Made by a program: the position numbers and the translations under genes
Shown: piece after piece, positions 25,638 to 33,878 of the stretch
How positions within the stretch are numbered: position 1 is the first letter of the stretch
Layout of the letters: the number at the start of each line of letters is the position of its first letter
Notes under the pieces: model-generated
Told to the model about the DNA's origin: nothing
Databases searched by the model: none
Seen by the model: the letters and a program-made list of their open reading frames with translations, nothing else
From: Pseudomonadota bacterium
GTDB lineage: Bacteria; Pseudomonadota; Alphaproteobacteria; SP197
Direction of reading: 5' to 3'
Length of the DNA stretch: 64,000 nt
Assembly: GCA_039028155.1 (NCBI GenBank)
Contig: JBCCIS010000024.1
Location: 1 to 64,000 of the forward strand

Positions 25638-26657
25638 ATGGCGACCTTTAACGGTTTCGATTCTGCCATGCTGATCGCGGAGATCGCGCAAGCCCACGAC
25701 GGTTCGCTGGGCACGGCGCACGCCTATGTCGACGCGGCCGCCGATGCCGGCGCCGATGCCATCAAGTTTCAGATGCACATCGCCGAAGCCGAGTCGACCA
25801 AGGACGAGCCCTGGCGCACGCGGTTTTCCTATCAGGACGAAACGCGTTTTGACTACTGGCGGCGCATGGAGTTCACCCGCGAGCAGTGGCAGGGGCTGCG
25901 CGACCACGCGGGCGAACGCGGCCTGCTGTTCGTCGTCTCGCCATTCTCGCATAGCGCCATCGATCTGATGGTCGACATCGGGGTCGACATCCTCAAGATT
26001 GCCAGCGGCGAGGCGCTGGCAATAACGAGCCTGCTGCCCAATGACGTGTCGTTGCCGATCATCGCGTCGACCGGCATGAGCCAGTGGCGCGAGATAGACG
26101 CGACGATCGAGGCGTTGCGGGCGAGCACAGGCGCCTTCGCGCTCCTGCAATGCACGTCGCAGTATCCAACACCCTATGACCGGGTTGGCCTCAACGTCAT
26201 GGAGGACATGCGGGAACGCTATGACTGTCCGGTCGGGTTGTCTGATCACTCCGGCACGCCGTATCCCGCTCTCGCCGCGTTGGCCCGCGGCTTTGGTTTG
26301 ATCGAAGTCCACGTCACGTTCGACCGACGCATGTTCGGCCCGGATGTCTCGTCGTCGCTCACACTGGATGAGTTCGCGCTCGTCGCCCAAGCCCGCGATG
26401 CGTTCCGCGCAATGGACCAGGCGCCCGTTGACAAGGATGCGATGGCCGGCACCCTGCAGGATCTGCGCGGCATGTTCTCCAAGAGCCTGGCCGTCACGCA
26501 GCCGCTTAAGGCCGGCGATATCCTGGAACGCGATACCCTGACGTTCAAAAAGCCGGGCACGGGCATTCCCGCGTCCGAACGCGATAACGTCGTGGGACGG
26601 CGACTGAAAAACGCTGTCGAACCCGACAGTGTTCTCACGTGGTCGGATGTGGAGTGA
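25638..26657 (+). CDS. neuB: second NeuB-family nonulosonate synthase
   Basis: PEP-condensing synthase making a nine-carbon sugar acid, presumably N-acetylneuraminate or a legionaminate-like compound. The barrel domain shows LIAEIAQAHDGSLGTAHAYV, AIKFQMHIAEAESTKDE, DILKIASGEALAI, IIASTGMSQW, LLQCTSQYPTPYDRVG and GLSDHSG; a SAF domain closes the protein (LAVTQPLKAGDILERDTLTF). It differs from pseI in the KFQMHIAE block. ATG 25638 is chosen because AAGGCAGG precedes it; GTG 25623 or 25626 are alternatives. The neuC- and neuA-like genes follow. The 57-base gap upstream holds nothing recognised. Confidence 0.88.
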   Translation: MATFNGFDSAMLIAEIAQAHDGSLGTAHAYVDAAADAGADAIKFQMHIAEAESTKDEPWRTRFSYQDETRFDYWRRMEFTREQWQGLRDHAGERGLLFVVSPFSHSAIDLMVDIGVDILKIASGEALAITSLLPNDVSLPIIASTGMSQWREIDATIEALRASTGAFALLQCTSQYPTPYDRVGLNVMEDMRERYDCPVGLSDHSGTPYPALAALARGFGLIEVHVTFDRRMFGPDVSSSLTLDEFALVAQARDAFRAMDQAPVDKDAMAGTLQDLRGMFSKSLAVTQPLKAGDILERDTLTFKKPGTGIPASERDNVVGRRLKNAVEPDSVLTWSDVE

Positions 26658-26658
26658 T

Positions 26659-27816
26659 ATGGTGAGTACGCCGCGAAAGATCTGTATCGTCGTCAACAGC
26701 AGGGCGAACTACGGACGTATCAAGTCCGTGATGCGCGCCATTCAGCAGCGTGACGATCTGGAACTCCTGACCGTTGTCGGCGCCTCGGCGCTGTTGCACC
26801 GCTTTGGCAATGTGCGCGAGATCATGGAACAGGACGGTTTCGATGCCGGTGCGACCGTCTATTCAATCATCGAGGGTGAGAACCCGACGACCATGGCGAA
26901 GTCCACGGGCGTCGCGATCATCGAGCTCTCGTCAATCTTCGAGAATCATCAGCCCGATATCGCGCTGACCGTCGCCGACCGGTTCGAGACGATCGCAACG
27001 GCCATTGCGGCGAGCTACATGAACATTCCGGTTGCCCACACGCAAGGCGGCGAGGTGACCGGTTCGATTGACGAAGGCGTGCGCCACGCTGTGACCAAGC
27101 TCTCCCATCTCCACTTCGCGGCGACGGAACTCGCGCGCGACAACGTCGTGCGCATGGGCGAGGATCCCGCCTCGGTCTATCTGACCGGCTGCCCGTCGAT
27201 CGATGCTATCGCCGAGATCGACTTCGCGCTGTCCGACGACTTCTTCAAGCGATACATGGGCGTCGGCCCGGATCTCGATTCCAGGGAACCCTATCTGGTC
27301 GTCCTGCAACACCCGGTAACCACGGAGTATGGGCAGGGCCTGGCGCAGATACGCGAGACACTGAGCGCCGTGGTCGCGACCGGCATGCAGACGGTCTGGC
27401 TGTGGCCCAATGTCGACGCCGGCTCCGATGAGGTCTCAAAAGGTCTTCGCATGTTCCGCGAGGATAACCCGCAGGCACCCATCCACTTTTACCGAAACTT
27501 CGAGGTCGAGGACTACGCGCGTCTGATCAACGGCGCACAATGCCTGGTCGGTAACTCGAGCTCGGCCTTGCGCGAGGGTTCGTTCCTTGGCGTACCCGCG
27601 GTCAATATAGGCTCACGTCAGAATGGACGGGAGCGCGGCGCAAACGTTGTCGACGCATCGTATGATCGTGACGCGATAGGTGGCGCGGTCCGCCGGCAGC
27701 TCGATCACGGGCGCTACGAACGGTCGACCTTGTTCGGCGACGGCTCGGCGGGTGAGCAGATCAGCGCGATTCTGGCCGAGGCCGAGGTCAACGTGCAAAA
27801 GCGTCTGGCTTACTGA
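26659..27816 (+). CDS. neuC: hydrolysing UDP-N-acetylglucosamine 2-epimerase (NeuC/LegG type)
   Basis: Releases UDP while inverting C2 to give a ManNAc-type sugar, the substrate of the preceding NeuB-like enzyme. The 385-residue protein begins ICIVVNSRANYGRIKSVMRA, with the family's Arg-x-x-Tyr region, and has LTVADRFETIATAIAASYM, IPVAHTQGGEVTGSIDEGVR followed by HAVTKLSHLHFAAT, and LVGNSSSALREGSFLGVP near the end. The ATG at 26659 has GGAG five bases upstream; earlier in-frame starts overlap neuB. Whether it uses UDP-GlcNAc or a 4-amino 6-deoxy sugar (legionaminate route) is not resolved. Confidence 0.9.
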   Translation: MVSTPRKICIVVNSRANYGRIKSVMRAIQQRDDLELLTVVGASALLHRFGNVREIMEQDGFDAGATVYSIIEGENPTTMAKSTGVAIIELSSIFENHQPDIALTVADRFETIATAIAASYMNIPVAHTQGGEVTGSIDEGVRHAVTKLSHLHFAATELARDNVVRMGEDPASVYLTGCPSIDAIAEIDFALSDDFFKRYMGVGPDLDSREPYLVVLQHPVTTEYGQGLAQIRETLSAVVATGMQTVWLWPNVDAGSDEVSKGLRMFREDNPQAPIHFYRNFEVEDYARLINGAQCLVGNSSSALREGSFLGVPAVNIGSRQNGRERGANVVDASYDRDAIGGAVRRQLDHGRYERSTLFGDGSAGEQISAILAEAEVNVQKRLAY

Positions 27817-27838
27817 GATGGCAATGTCGGAGGCAGCC

Positions 27839-28621
27839 ATGGACCAACAGCGTCAGGAACACCTCAGCTTCCTCCGCGAGCGTGTCTTTCAGACAACGAC
27901 CAAGTGGCCACAGTTCGAGCTGCTGCTCGGCGACATCGTCACCATGGCCAACGAATGTCGGCCCGGCGACACGGTGGTCGGTCTCGAGCGGACGCTTCTC
28001 TATGGCGGTATCAGTCTTCTGGCGCCTGTGTTCAGCGATCAGACCTACATCAGTGTCGATTGCAGCCCGTCGTCGGCCGACGAGCGGGGCGCCTACAACA
28101 ACTGGATGGTCGATGATGATCGTTGCATACGGCGTAGTTACGATCGTCGCGGCGATCCCACGGCAACTGGTCTGGAGGCTGAAACGGCCGACTTGGTTCT
28201 GGTGCCGAACCTCGTTCATCATGTTCGCGATCAGCGTGGTTTTTTTGCCGAGATGGCGCGCATCCTGAAGCCCTCTGGCCAGCTCTACATTTTCGAGCCG
28301 CTGGTGCGCGAACTCCATCAAAAGCCCGATGACTACGTTCGTTACACGCCGTCCGGCGTCGAAGCGATGTGCGCCGATGTTGGGTTGACCGTGAATCGTG
28401 TGAACGATCGCGGCGGTCCGTTCGAGGTGATTTCATACTGTTGGACCCAGGCGCTGGAGTACATTCCCGAAGACGAGCGCGGGCCGTGGCGCGATTGGTT
28501 CTACGACCAGCATTTCGCGGAGTTGCTCGACATGGACCGCAAGTACCCCAATAACCTTGTGCGCCAGCATACGAGCTTCCCGATGACGTGGTCGGTCCTG
28601 GCGAGCAAGTCGACCGATTGA
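27839..28621 (+). CDS. class I SAM-dependent methyltransferase
   Basis: A 260-residue methyltransferase between neuC and neuA. The core reads DTVVGLERTLLYGGISLLAP, YISVDCSPSSADERGAYNN, ADLVLVPNLVHHVRDQRGFF and MARILKPSGQLYIFEPLV. The motif I glycines are altered, but motifs IV and VI are good. The ATG at 27839 has CGGAGG five bases before it; ATGs at 27818 and 27824 are alternatives. Its stop shares one base with the neuA start (TGATG). It may methylate the nonulosonate, which I infer from position. Confidence 0.75.
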   Translation: MDQQRQEHLSFLRERVFQTTTKWPQFELLLGDIVTMANECRPGDTVVGLERTLLYGGISLLAPVFSDQTYISVDCSPSSADERGAYNNWMVDDDRCIRRSYDRRGDPTATGLEAETADLVLVPNLVHHVRDQRGFFAEMARILKPSGQLYIFEPLVRELHQKPDDYVRYTPSGVEAMCADVGLTVNRVNDRGGPFEVISYCWTQALEYIPEDERGPWRDWFYDQHFAELLDMDRKYPNNLVRQHTSFPMTWSVLASKSTD

Positions 28622-29346
28622 TGTGGCGCGATAAGTCGGTCTTTGCGGTCGTTCCTGCGCGTGGCGGCAGCAAGGGTGTTGCGCGCAAGAACCTCGTCCA
28701 GCTGGCCGGAAAGTCGCTGATCGCCCACGCCGCAAGTTTTGTCGCCAATCTGCCCTGGCTTGATGTCGCGATCATCTCGACTGATGAACCCGAGATGCGC
28801 GACGAAGCCGCGCGCTTCGGTCTGCGATCGCCCTTTCTGCGGCCCGCCGACCTCGCCGGTGATGCCGCTGAGGCCATTGATGTCTGGCGTCACGCCTGGC
28901 TTGCCACCGAAGCCGACCAGAACCGGCAGTTTGACCTCGGTATTTACTTGGAACCGACCAGTCCACTGCGCTCCGCCAACGACGTCGAACGATGCCTGGA
29001 TGCCGTCACCGAGGGCGGTTACGAAACGGCAGCCACGGTGACGCAGACGCCGCCATCGCACTCTTATCAGAAGAGTCTTGCGATCGACGGAGAGGGGCGC
29101 CTCGAGTTTTGTGCCCCCGCTTCCGAACGTCTCAACAGGCGCCAACTTGTGCCGCCGACCTGGCACCGCAATGGGCTGTGCTACGCGGCGCAGCGTCTGG
29201 CGATTATTGAGGGCGACGATATCATCGCAGACCGATGTGCCGGTGTCGTTGTCGAACGGCGCACCGTCAACATCGACGAGGCATTCGACTTCCGCATCGC
29301 CGAAGTGATTCTGCAGGACGAAGCGAAGACAGCCGGCGTTTCGTGA
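28621..29346 (+). CDS. neuA: CMP-nonulosonate synthetase (NeuA/LegF type)
   Basis: A 241-residue cytidylyltransferase that activates the NeuB product with CTP. Signature motifs are VVPARGGSKGVARKNLVQLA (nucleotide binding), ISTDEPEMRDEAARFG, YLEPTSPLRSANDVERCLD, the LVPPTWHRNGLCYAAQRLAI block and DEAFDFRIAEVIL. It is of the classical NeuA kind and unlike the two SpsF-type enzymes in this operon, so three different CMP-sugars could be made. The stop overlaps the next start by GTGA. Confidence 0.9.
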   Translation: MWRDKSVFAVVPARGGSKGVARKNLVQLAGKSLIAHAASFVANLPWLDVAIISTDEPEMRDEAARFGLRSPFLRPADLAGDAAEAIDVWRHAWLATEADQNRQFDLGIYLEPTSPLRSANDVERCLDAVTEGGYETAATVTQTPPSHSYQKSLAIDGEGRLEFCAPASERLNRRQLVPPTWHRNGLCYAAQRLAIIEGDDIIADRCAGVVVERRTVNIDEAFDFRIAEVILQDEAKTAGVS

Positions 29347-30713
29347 AGGTTCTTATCTTTATCGATGCGGATCTTGTGGTCCGCCACTTCGTCATGAACG
29401 GCGCCTTCTGGGATCTGGCGGCCCAACATGACGTCACCTTCGTGTTTCCCGAACCCGGCCATGTGCGCATGGGTCCGGTGCGGCCGGAAACGCTGGACCT
29501 TTGTGGCGCTCACTACGACGAGATGCCGATTGACGCCAAGCGTGTGCGGTTGTGGAGCGAGCTCTTCACCATCGACCGCCTGCGGCTCCGGCCCGGTCGT
29601 CAGTTCAAGGCGATCCGGCAGATCTATCGTGGCGCGCAATCGTGGAAAGGCCGGCTGCTTTATCAGACGCTCGCGCTGCCTGGCTTGCGTCAGGTCTTTA
29701 CGTGGTGGCAGTACCGCCGTCTGGCGGCCAACCCTAACTGCGCGATGGAAGCTCTGTTCGATCGCTATCGTCCCGACCTCGTTGTGCACCCGACGGTGTT
29801 GAACGGCCTCTTCATCAACGACCTCGTTCAGCTCTGCGGTCAGCGCGATATCCCACATGTCCAGATCATGAACTCGTGGGACAACCCGTCCAGCAAGCAG
29901 GCGATCGTCGGTCAGCCCGATCTGCTGCTGGTCTGGGGCGAGCAGACCGAACAACACGCCATCGACTATATGGGCATGCCCAAGGATCGCCTACGCCGCT
30001 TCGGTGCGGCCCAGTTCGAGGTCTATAACGAACCGCCACGCTTGGATCGCGCGGCCTTCTGCCGGATCCACAATATCGAACCCGACCAGCGCATTCTGCT
30101 CTACGCCGGATCCAGTAAGGACACCGATGAGTTCGGTCATCTGACCGCGATCGAAGACATGATCGAGCGTGGCGACTTGCCGGGAACGACCGTCGTCTAT
30201 CGGCCCCATCCCTGGGGCGATGGCGGCCGTGGCGGCCACCGCATCGTCGATCACAACTGGAAACACGTACGGCTGGAGCATTCGATGCTCGGCTATCTCG
30301 AGCAGGTCAAGGCGGGCAACACGGAGAAATCGCTGCCGGACTATCGCGACACCCGCGACCTGCTGTGCAACATCGACGCGCTGGTGTCGCCGCTCTCGAC
30401 CATCATTGTCGAAGCGGCGCGGTTGGGCCACGCCGTCCTGTGTTTTCTGCCCGAAGACGAGGTCGAGGAGGCGCTACACCTGCGCATCGCGATGCCCAGC
30501 GTTCACTTCGACGCAATGTATGCGATGCCCGGGGTCATGGTCGCGCGCAGCCGCGAGGCCATGTTGCGTTCGCTGCCCGAGCTGCTCGACAACGCCCGTG
30601 ACCCCGCGATGATGCAGGCGCTGGAACGGGCAACCCACACGGTCGTCGAGCCCTTCGATGAACCGTGGGGCAAACGTTTCGTGCGCTTGGCCGAAGGCAT
30701 GGTGGCCGCGTGA
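29343..30713 (+). CDS. GT-B-like capsule-type glycosyltransferase, candidate nonulosonate transferase
   Basis: A 456-residue protein resembling surface-carbohydrate GT-B enzymes. Seen are VKVLIFIDADLVVRHFVMNG at the N-terminus, IPHVQIMNSWDNPSSKQA, RILLYAGSSKDTDEFGH opening the second domain, VVYRPHPWGDGGRG with the HP motif, and ALVSPLSTIIVEAARLGHAV with the late Glu loop. It directly follows neuA with a 4-bp overlap, so it may transfer the CMP-activated sugar. The GTG at 29343 is chosen for that overlap. Function is inferred. Confidence 0.62.
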   Translation: MKVLIFIDADLVVRHFVMNGAFWDLAAQHDVTFVFPEPGHVRMGPVRPETLDLCGAHYDEMPIDAKRVRLWSELFTIDRLRLRPGRQFKAIRQIYRGAQSWKGRLLYQTLALPGLRQVFTWWQYRRLAANPNCAMEALFDRYRPDLVVHPTVLNGLFINDLVQLCGQRDIPHVQIMNSWDNPSSKQAIVGQPDLLLVWGEQTEQHAIDYMGMPKDRLRRFGAAQFEVYNEPPRLDRAAFCRIHNIEPDQRILLYAGSSKDTDEFGHLTAIEDMIERGDLPGTTVVYRPHPWGDGGRGGHRIVDHNWKHVRLEHSMLGYLEQVKAGNTEKSLPDYRDTRDLLCNIDALVSPLSTIIVEAARLGHAVLCFLPEDEVEEALHLRIAMPSVHFDAMYAMPGVMVARSREAMLRSLPELLDNARDPAMMQALERATHTVVEPFDEPWGKRFVRLAEGMVAA

Positions 30714-31687
30714 CCTCACGCGTTACGGGTGCCACCTGCGCCATTACCGGCGGTGCCGGCCTGATTGGCTCTTTCCTCGCCGACCAACTTGTCGATGCCG
30801 GTGCCGAGGTCATTGTTGTCGATGACTTCTCAAAGGGCGCGCGCGCGAACATCGCGCACCTCGATGGCAAGGTCGACGTGCGCGAAGTTGATCTGGAGGT
30901 CATGGGATCGGCGCGCGAGGCGCTGGCCGGAGCCGCGTACGTCTTCCATCTGGCAAGCCGCGCCTATGGCGTCGGTCACGGCGCCGGGCGTCATGGCGAG
31001 ATCCTGCGCCACAACGAACGGATCACCGACAATGTGCTGGCCGCGGTCGTCGTGCACAGGCCGGCCCATCTGCTCGTCACCTCATCGTCCTGCGTCTACC
31101 CCGATGATGGTCCCGACACGGTATCGGAACTGCCGCTTTTCTCCGGCGAACCGGAGGCCGCCAACCGGGGTTATGGCTGGGCCAAAAGGTTCCTTGAGCA
31201 AAAGGCGATCCTGGCCTCCGAAGAGACCGGCGTGCCGCTTACCATCGTCCGGCCTTTCAACATCTATGGCGAGCGCTATGCCTGGGTCGGCGAGTCCAGT
31301 CAGGCGATCCCGATGCTGGTCAAGAAGGTGATGGACGGCAACGACCCCGTCATAATTTGGGGCTCGGGCGAACAACGCCGCACCTATCTGCACGCCGCCG
31401 ATTGCGCGCTTATCATGCGGCGTCTGGTGGAGCGCGACTATACGGATGGGCCGGTAAACATCGGCCTTGAAGAAACCGTGTCGGTGCGCGAACTCGTTGA
31501 AACGGTTTGCCGTCTGGCGGGCAGGCAACCGGAGCTGACCTGCGACCGGTCGAAACCGGAGGGTCGGTTCGTCAAGAGCAGCGATCCCACGCGGCTCTTC
31601 GAAGCGGTGCCGGATTTCGCGCCGACCGTCGGCCTCGACGACGGCCTCAATCGCATGATCGGCTGGTATCGGTCGACCTTTTCATGA
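30710..31687 (+). CDS. NAD-dependent nucleotide-sugar epimerase/dehydratase
   Basis: An extended SDR of 325 residues. The NAD-binding motif is ITGGAGLIGSFLADQLVDAG, with the acidic VVDDFSKGARANI; catalytic residues appear in VTSSSCVYPDDGPDT and YGWAKRFLEQKA (Tyr-x3-Lys); RPFNIYGERYAWVGESSQAI and HAADCALIMRRLVE follow. The family covers UDP-glucose and UDP-glucuronate 4-epimerases and related enzymes; the substrate cannot be fixed. It could also reduce or epimerise the GDP-4-keto sugar from the GMD at 37459. GTG start overlaps the previous stop (GTGA). Confidence 0.85.
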   Translation: MTSRVTGATCAITGGAGLIGSFLADQLVDAGAEVIVVDDFSKGARANIAHLDGKVDVREVDLEVMGSAREALAGAAYVFHLASRAYGVGHGAGRHGEILRHNERITDNVLAAVVVHRPAHLLVTSSSCVYPDDGPDTVSELPLFSGEPEAANRGYGWAKRFLEQKAILASEETGVPLTIVRPFNIYGERYAWVGESSQAIPMLVKKVMDGNDPVIIWGSGEQRRTYLHAADCALIMRRLVERDYTDGPVNIGLEETVSVRELVETVCRLAGRQPELTCDRSKPEGRFVKSSDPTRLFEAVPDFAPTVGLDDGLNRMIGWYRSTFS

Positions 31688-32859
31688 ATCTCGTGCCGGA
31701 CGGCGCCGCCGGCCGCCTGGGGCGCGGCACGGCGGCCATTCAACTCTTCACCAAGGGCGCCTTCGATCAGCGCCTGATCGGTGCGGGCGATGGCCGTGTT
31801 CCCCGTGATTTTTTCTATGGGTTTCTGGGATTGATCGCGCGCGGTTATGACGCGCGCTGGCAGCAGACCGACGGCGCCTATGCGGGCGCTGGCGCGTCGG
31901 CCGATCACCTGCGCGAGCGTGTGGTCAGCCGGCTGACAGGCTTGAGCCGGCGCCACCGTGTGCTCAAGGAAATGACCGAGGACTGGCGCCAGTCAAAGGC
32001 TGCTGTCAGCTTCACCGATCATTTCAGCCTGACCCTCGGCGACTATCTGGGCCGCCAGCCGAAGCGCCCTTTTGCCGCCGGCCTCTTTCATGGTCTTTCG
32101 GATATCCAGAATCGGCTACCGGCGCTCGGCCAGATGACCGGTGACCGCTATATCCGGCGCGCGCTGGCCGGCCTCGATCACGTTGGGTTCTTCGGGCCAG
32201 CCGACCGCGACGAAGCGGTGCGGCGGTACGGGCTGGAACAAGAGAAGACCAGCATCTACCCGTTCGGCATCGACGCGGATTTCTGGTCGCCGGGCGACGG
32301 CGATGCGACACCTGAACCGAACGTGCTGTCGGTCGGTTCGGATCCCAGCCGCGACTTCGCGACTCTTGCCGCCGCACCAATCGACGCGCCGGTGCGCATC
32401 ATCACCCGGCTCAAGGTCGACGTGCCGGCCGGCCGCGATGTCGAGGTTACCAGCGGCCACTATTTCGAAAGCCCGCTCGACGACGTCGGCCTGCGCGACC
32501 TCTACCGCAAGGCGACCGTGGTTGTCGTCACGCTGAAGGACGTATTCCAGCCGACAGGCTACAGCGTCTGCCTCCAGGCGATGGCCTGCGGACGTCCCGT
32601 GGTCCTCTCCGATATCAAGGGTCTGTGGGCGCCGGGGCTTTACAAGGACGGCGAGCATTGCCTGCTGGTGCCGCCGGGCGATCCACGTGCCATGGCTGCG
32701 TCGGTCAACCGTTTGCTCGGCGATACCGGCTTGCGTGAACGACTGGGCAAGGCTGCGCGTCAGGTGACGCTCGACCACTTTCCACTTTCGCGCATGGATG
32801 ATGGCCTCGAGGCACTGGTGCTGCGCGCGCCCGGCATGGAACGTCCGTGCCGGGGCTGA
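31684..32859 (+). CDS. GT4-like glycosyltransferase
   Basis: A 391-residue GT-B enzyme. The donor-binding half shows TSIYPFGIDADFWSPGDGDA, NVLSVGSDPSRDF, DLYRKATVVVVTLKDVFQPT and GYSVCLQAMACGRPVVLSDI, whose Gln/Glu region corresponds to the EX7E motif of GT4 (with Gln at the first position), then YKDGEHCLLVPPGDP. It overlaps both neighbours (ATGA at the start, 13 bp at the end). Sugar donor unknown. Confidence 0.82.
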   Translation: MNLVPDGAAGRLGRGTAAIQLFTKGAFDQRLIGAGDGRVPRDFFYGFLGLIARGYDARWQQTDGAYAGAGASADHLRERVVSRLTGLSRRHRVLKEMTEDWRQSKAAVSFTDHFSLTLGDYLGRQPKRPFAAGLFHGLSDIQNRLPALGQMTGDRYIRRALAGLDHVGFFGPADRDEAVRRYGLEQEKTSIYPFGIDADFWSPGDGDATPEPNVLSVGSDPSRDFATLAAAPIDAPVRIITRLKVDVPAGRDVEVTSGHYFESPLDDVGLRDLYRKATVVVVTLKDVFQPTGYSVCLQAMACGRPVVLSDIKGLWAPGLYKDGEHCLLVPPGDPRAMAASVNRLLGDTGLRERLGKAARQVTLDHFPLSRMDDGLEALVLRAPGMERPCRG

Positions 32860-33875
32860 CCGTCGCCATCGGCTACCACGTGCAGGACGGGCCGTGGGGC
32901 GGCGGCAACAGGTTCGCCAAGGCGCTTGGCGCGGCGTTGGAAGCGCGTGGCGACCGGGTCGTCCACGACCTCAAGGACCCGGCGATCGACGCCATTCTGC
33001 TGACCGACCCGCGCGCGCGAAGCGCCAACGTCTCGTTTGCCGCCGGCAAGGTGCTGCGCTATCTGGCGCGCCGGCCGGAGGCGATCGTCTTCCACCGGAT
33101 CAACGAATGCGACGAGCGCAAGGGCACGCGCGACATGAACCGGCGGCTCAAGCGCGCCAACTATGCCGCCGACCACACGATCTTCATCGCCTCCTGGCTT
33201 CAGGACCTGGATGTCTGGCGGCGCGAGACACCGTCATCGGTGGTGCTCAATGGCGGCGACACCGCGATCTTCAACAGTCGAGGTGCGGAACAGTGGGATC
33301 ATCGTGGGCCGCTCCGGCTCGTCACCCATCATTGGGGCGGCAATCGCATGAAGGGTTTCGACGTCTATGAAGAGGTCGATCGCCTGATCGGCACGCCGAC
33401 GTGGAAGGACCATCTGGACCTCACCTACATCGGCAACCTGCCGCGCGGGTTCTCCTTCAAGAACGCGCGTCACCTGCCGCCGATGGACGGCGACATGCTG
33501 GCCGATGAAATCCGCGGCCATCACGTCTACCTGACCGCCTCGATCAACGAGCCCGCCGGCATGCATCATATAGAAGGCGCGTTGTGCGGCCTGCCCCTGC
33601 TGTATCGCGACTCCGGCGCGTTGCCTGAGTACTGCACCGGCTTTGGCGAGGTGTTCGAGGACGTACGCACGTTCCACCATGCACTCGGCCGCATGATTCA
33701 GGCATATGATGACCATCGGGCGTCGATGCACGACTACGACCATACCGCCGAGCGCATGTGCCGGGATTACTTGGCGGTGATCGACCATCAGATGGCCGAG
33801 CGCGACAAGGTGGTCGCCGAACGCCGGCTGTGGCGCCAGCCCGGTGTCGCCATCGCCAACCGGGTGTCGGGCTAG
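32847..33875 (+). CDS. GT-B-like glycosyltransferase
   Basis: A 342-residue probable glycosyltransferase beginning LTVAIGYHVQDGPWGGGNRF. The middle has FHRINECDERKGTRDMN, then FIASWLQDLDVWRRE and SVVLNGGDTAIFN; the C-terminal half has RLVTHHWGGNRMKGFDVYEE and ASINEPAGMHHIEGALCGLP, the Glu-containing donor loop of GT4-like enzymes. The GTG at 32847 overlaps the previous gene by 13 bp. Donor and acceptor unknown. Confidence 0.72.
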   Translation: MPGLTVAIGYHVQDGPWGGGNRFAKALGAALEARGDRVVHDLKDPAIDAILLTDPRARSANVSFAAGKVLRYLARRPEAIVFHRINECDERKGTRDMNRRLKRANYAADHTIFIASWLQDLDVWRRETPSSVVLNGGDTAIFNSRGAEQWDHRGPLRLVTHHWGGNRMKGFDVYEEVDRLIGTPTWKDHLDLTYIGNLPRGFSFKNARHLPPMDGDMLADEIRGHHVYLTASINEPAGMHHIEGALCGLPLLYRDSGALPEYCTGFGEVFEDVRTFHHALGRMIQAYDDHRASMHDYDHTAERMCRDYLAVIDHQMAERDKVVAERRLWRQPGVAIANRVSG

Positions 33876-33878
33876 ACC

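Noticed and set aside
25638-31687. A complete legionaminate pathway
   Set aside because: NeuB-, NeuC- and NeuA-type genes fit, but no convincing LegB dehydratase, LegH acetyltransferase or GDP-glucosamine synthesis gene is recognised; the product is left undetermined.
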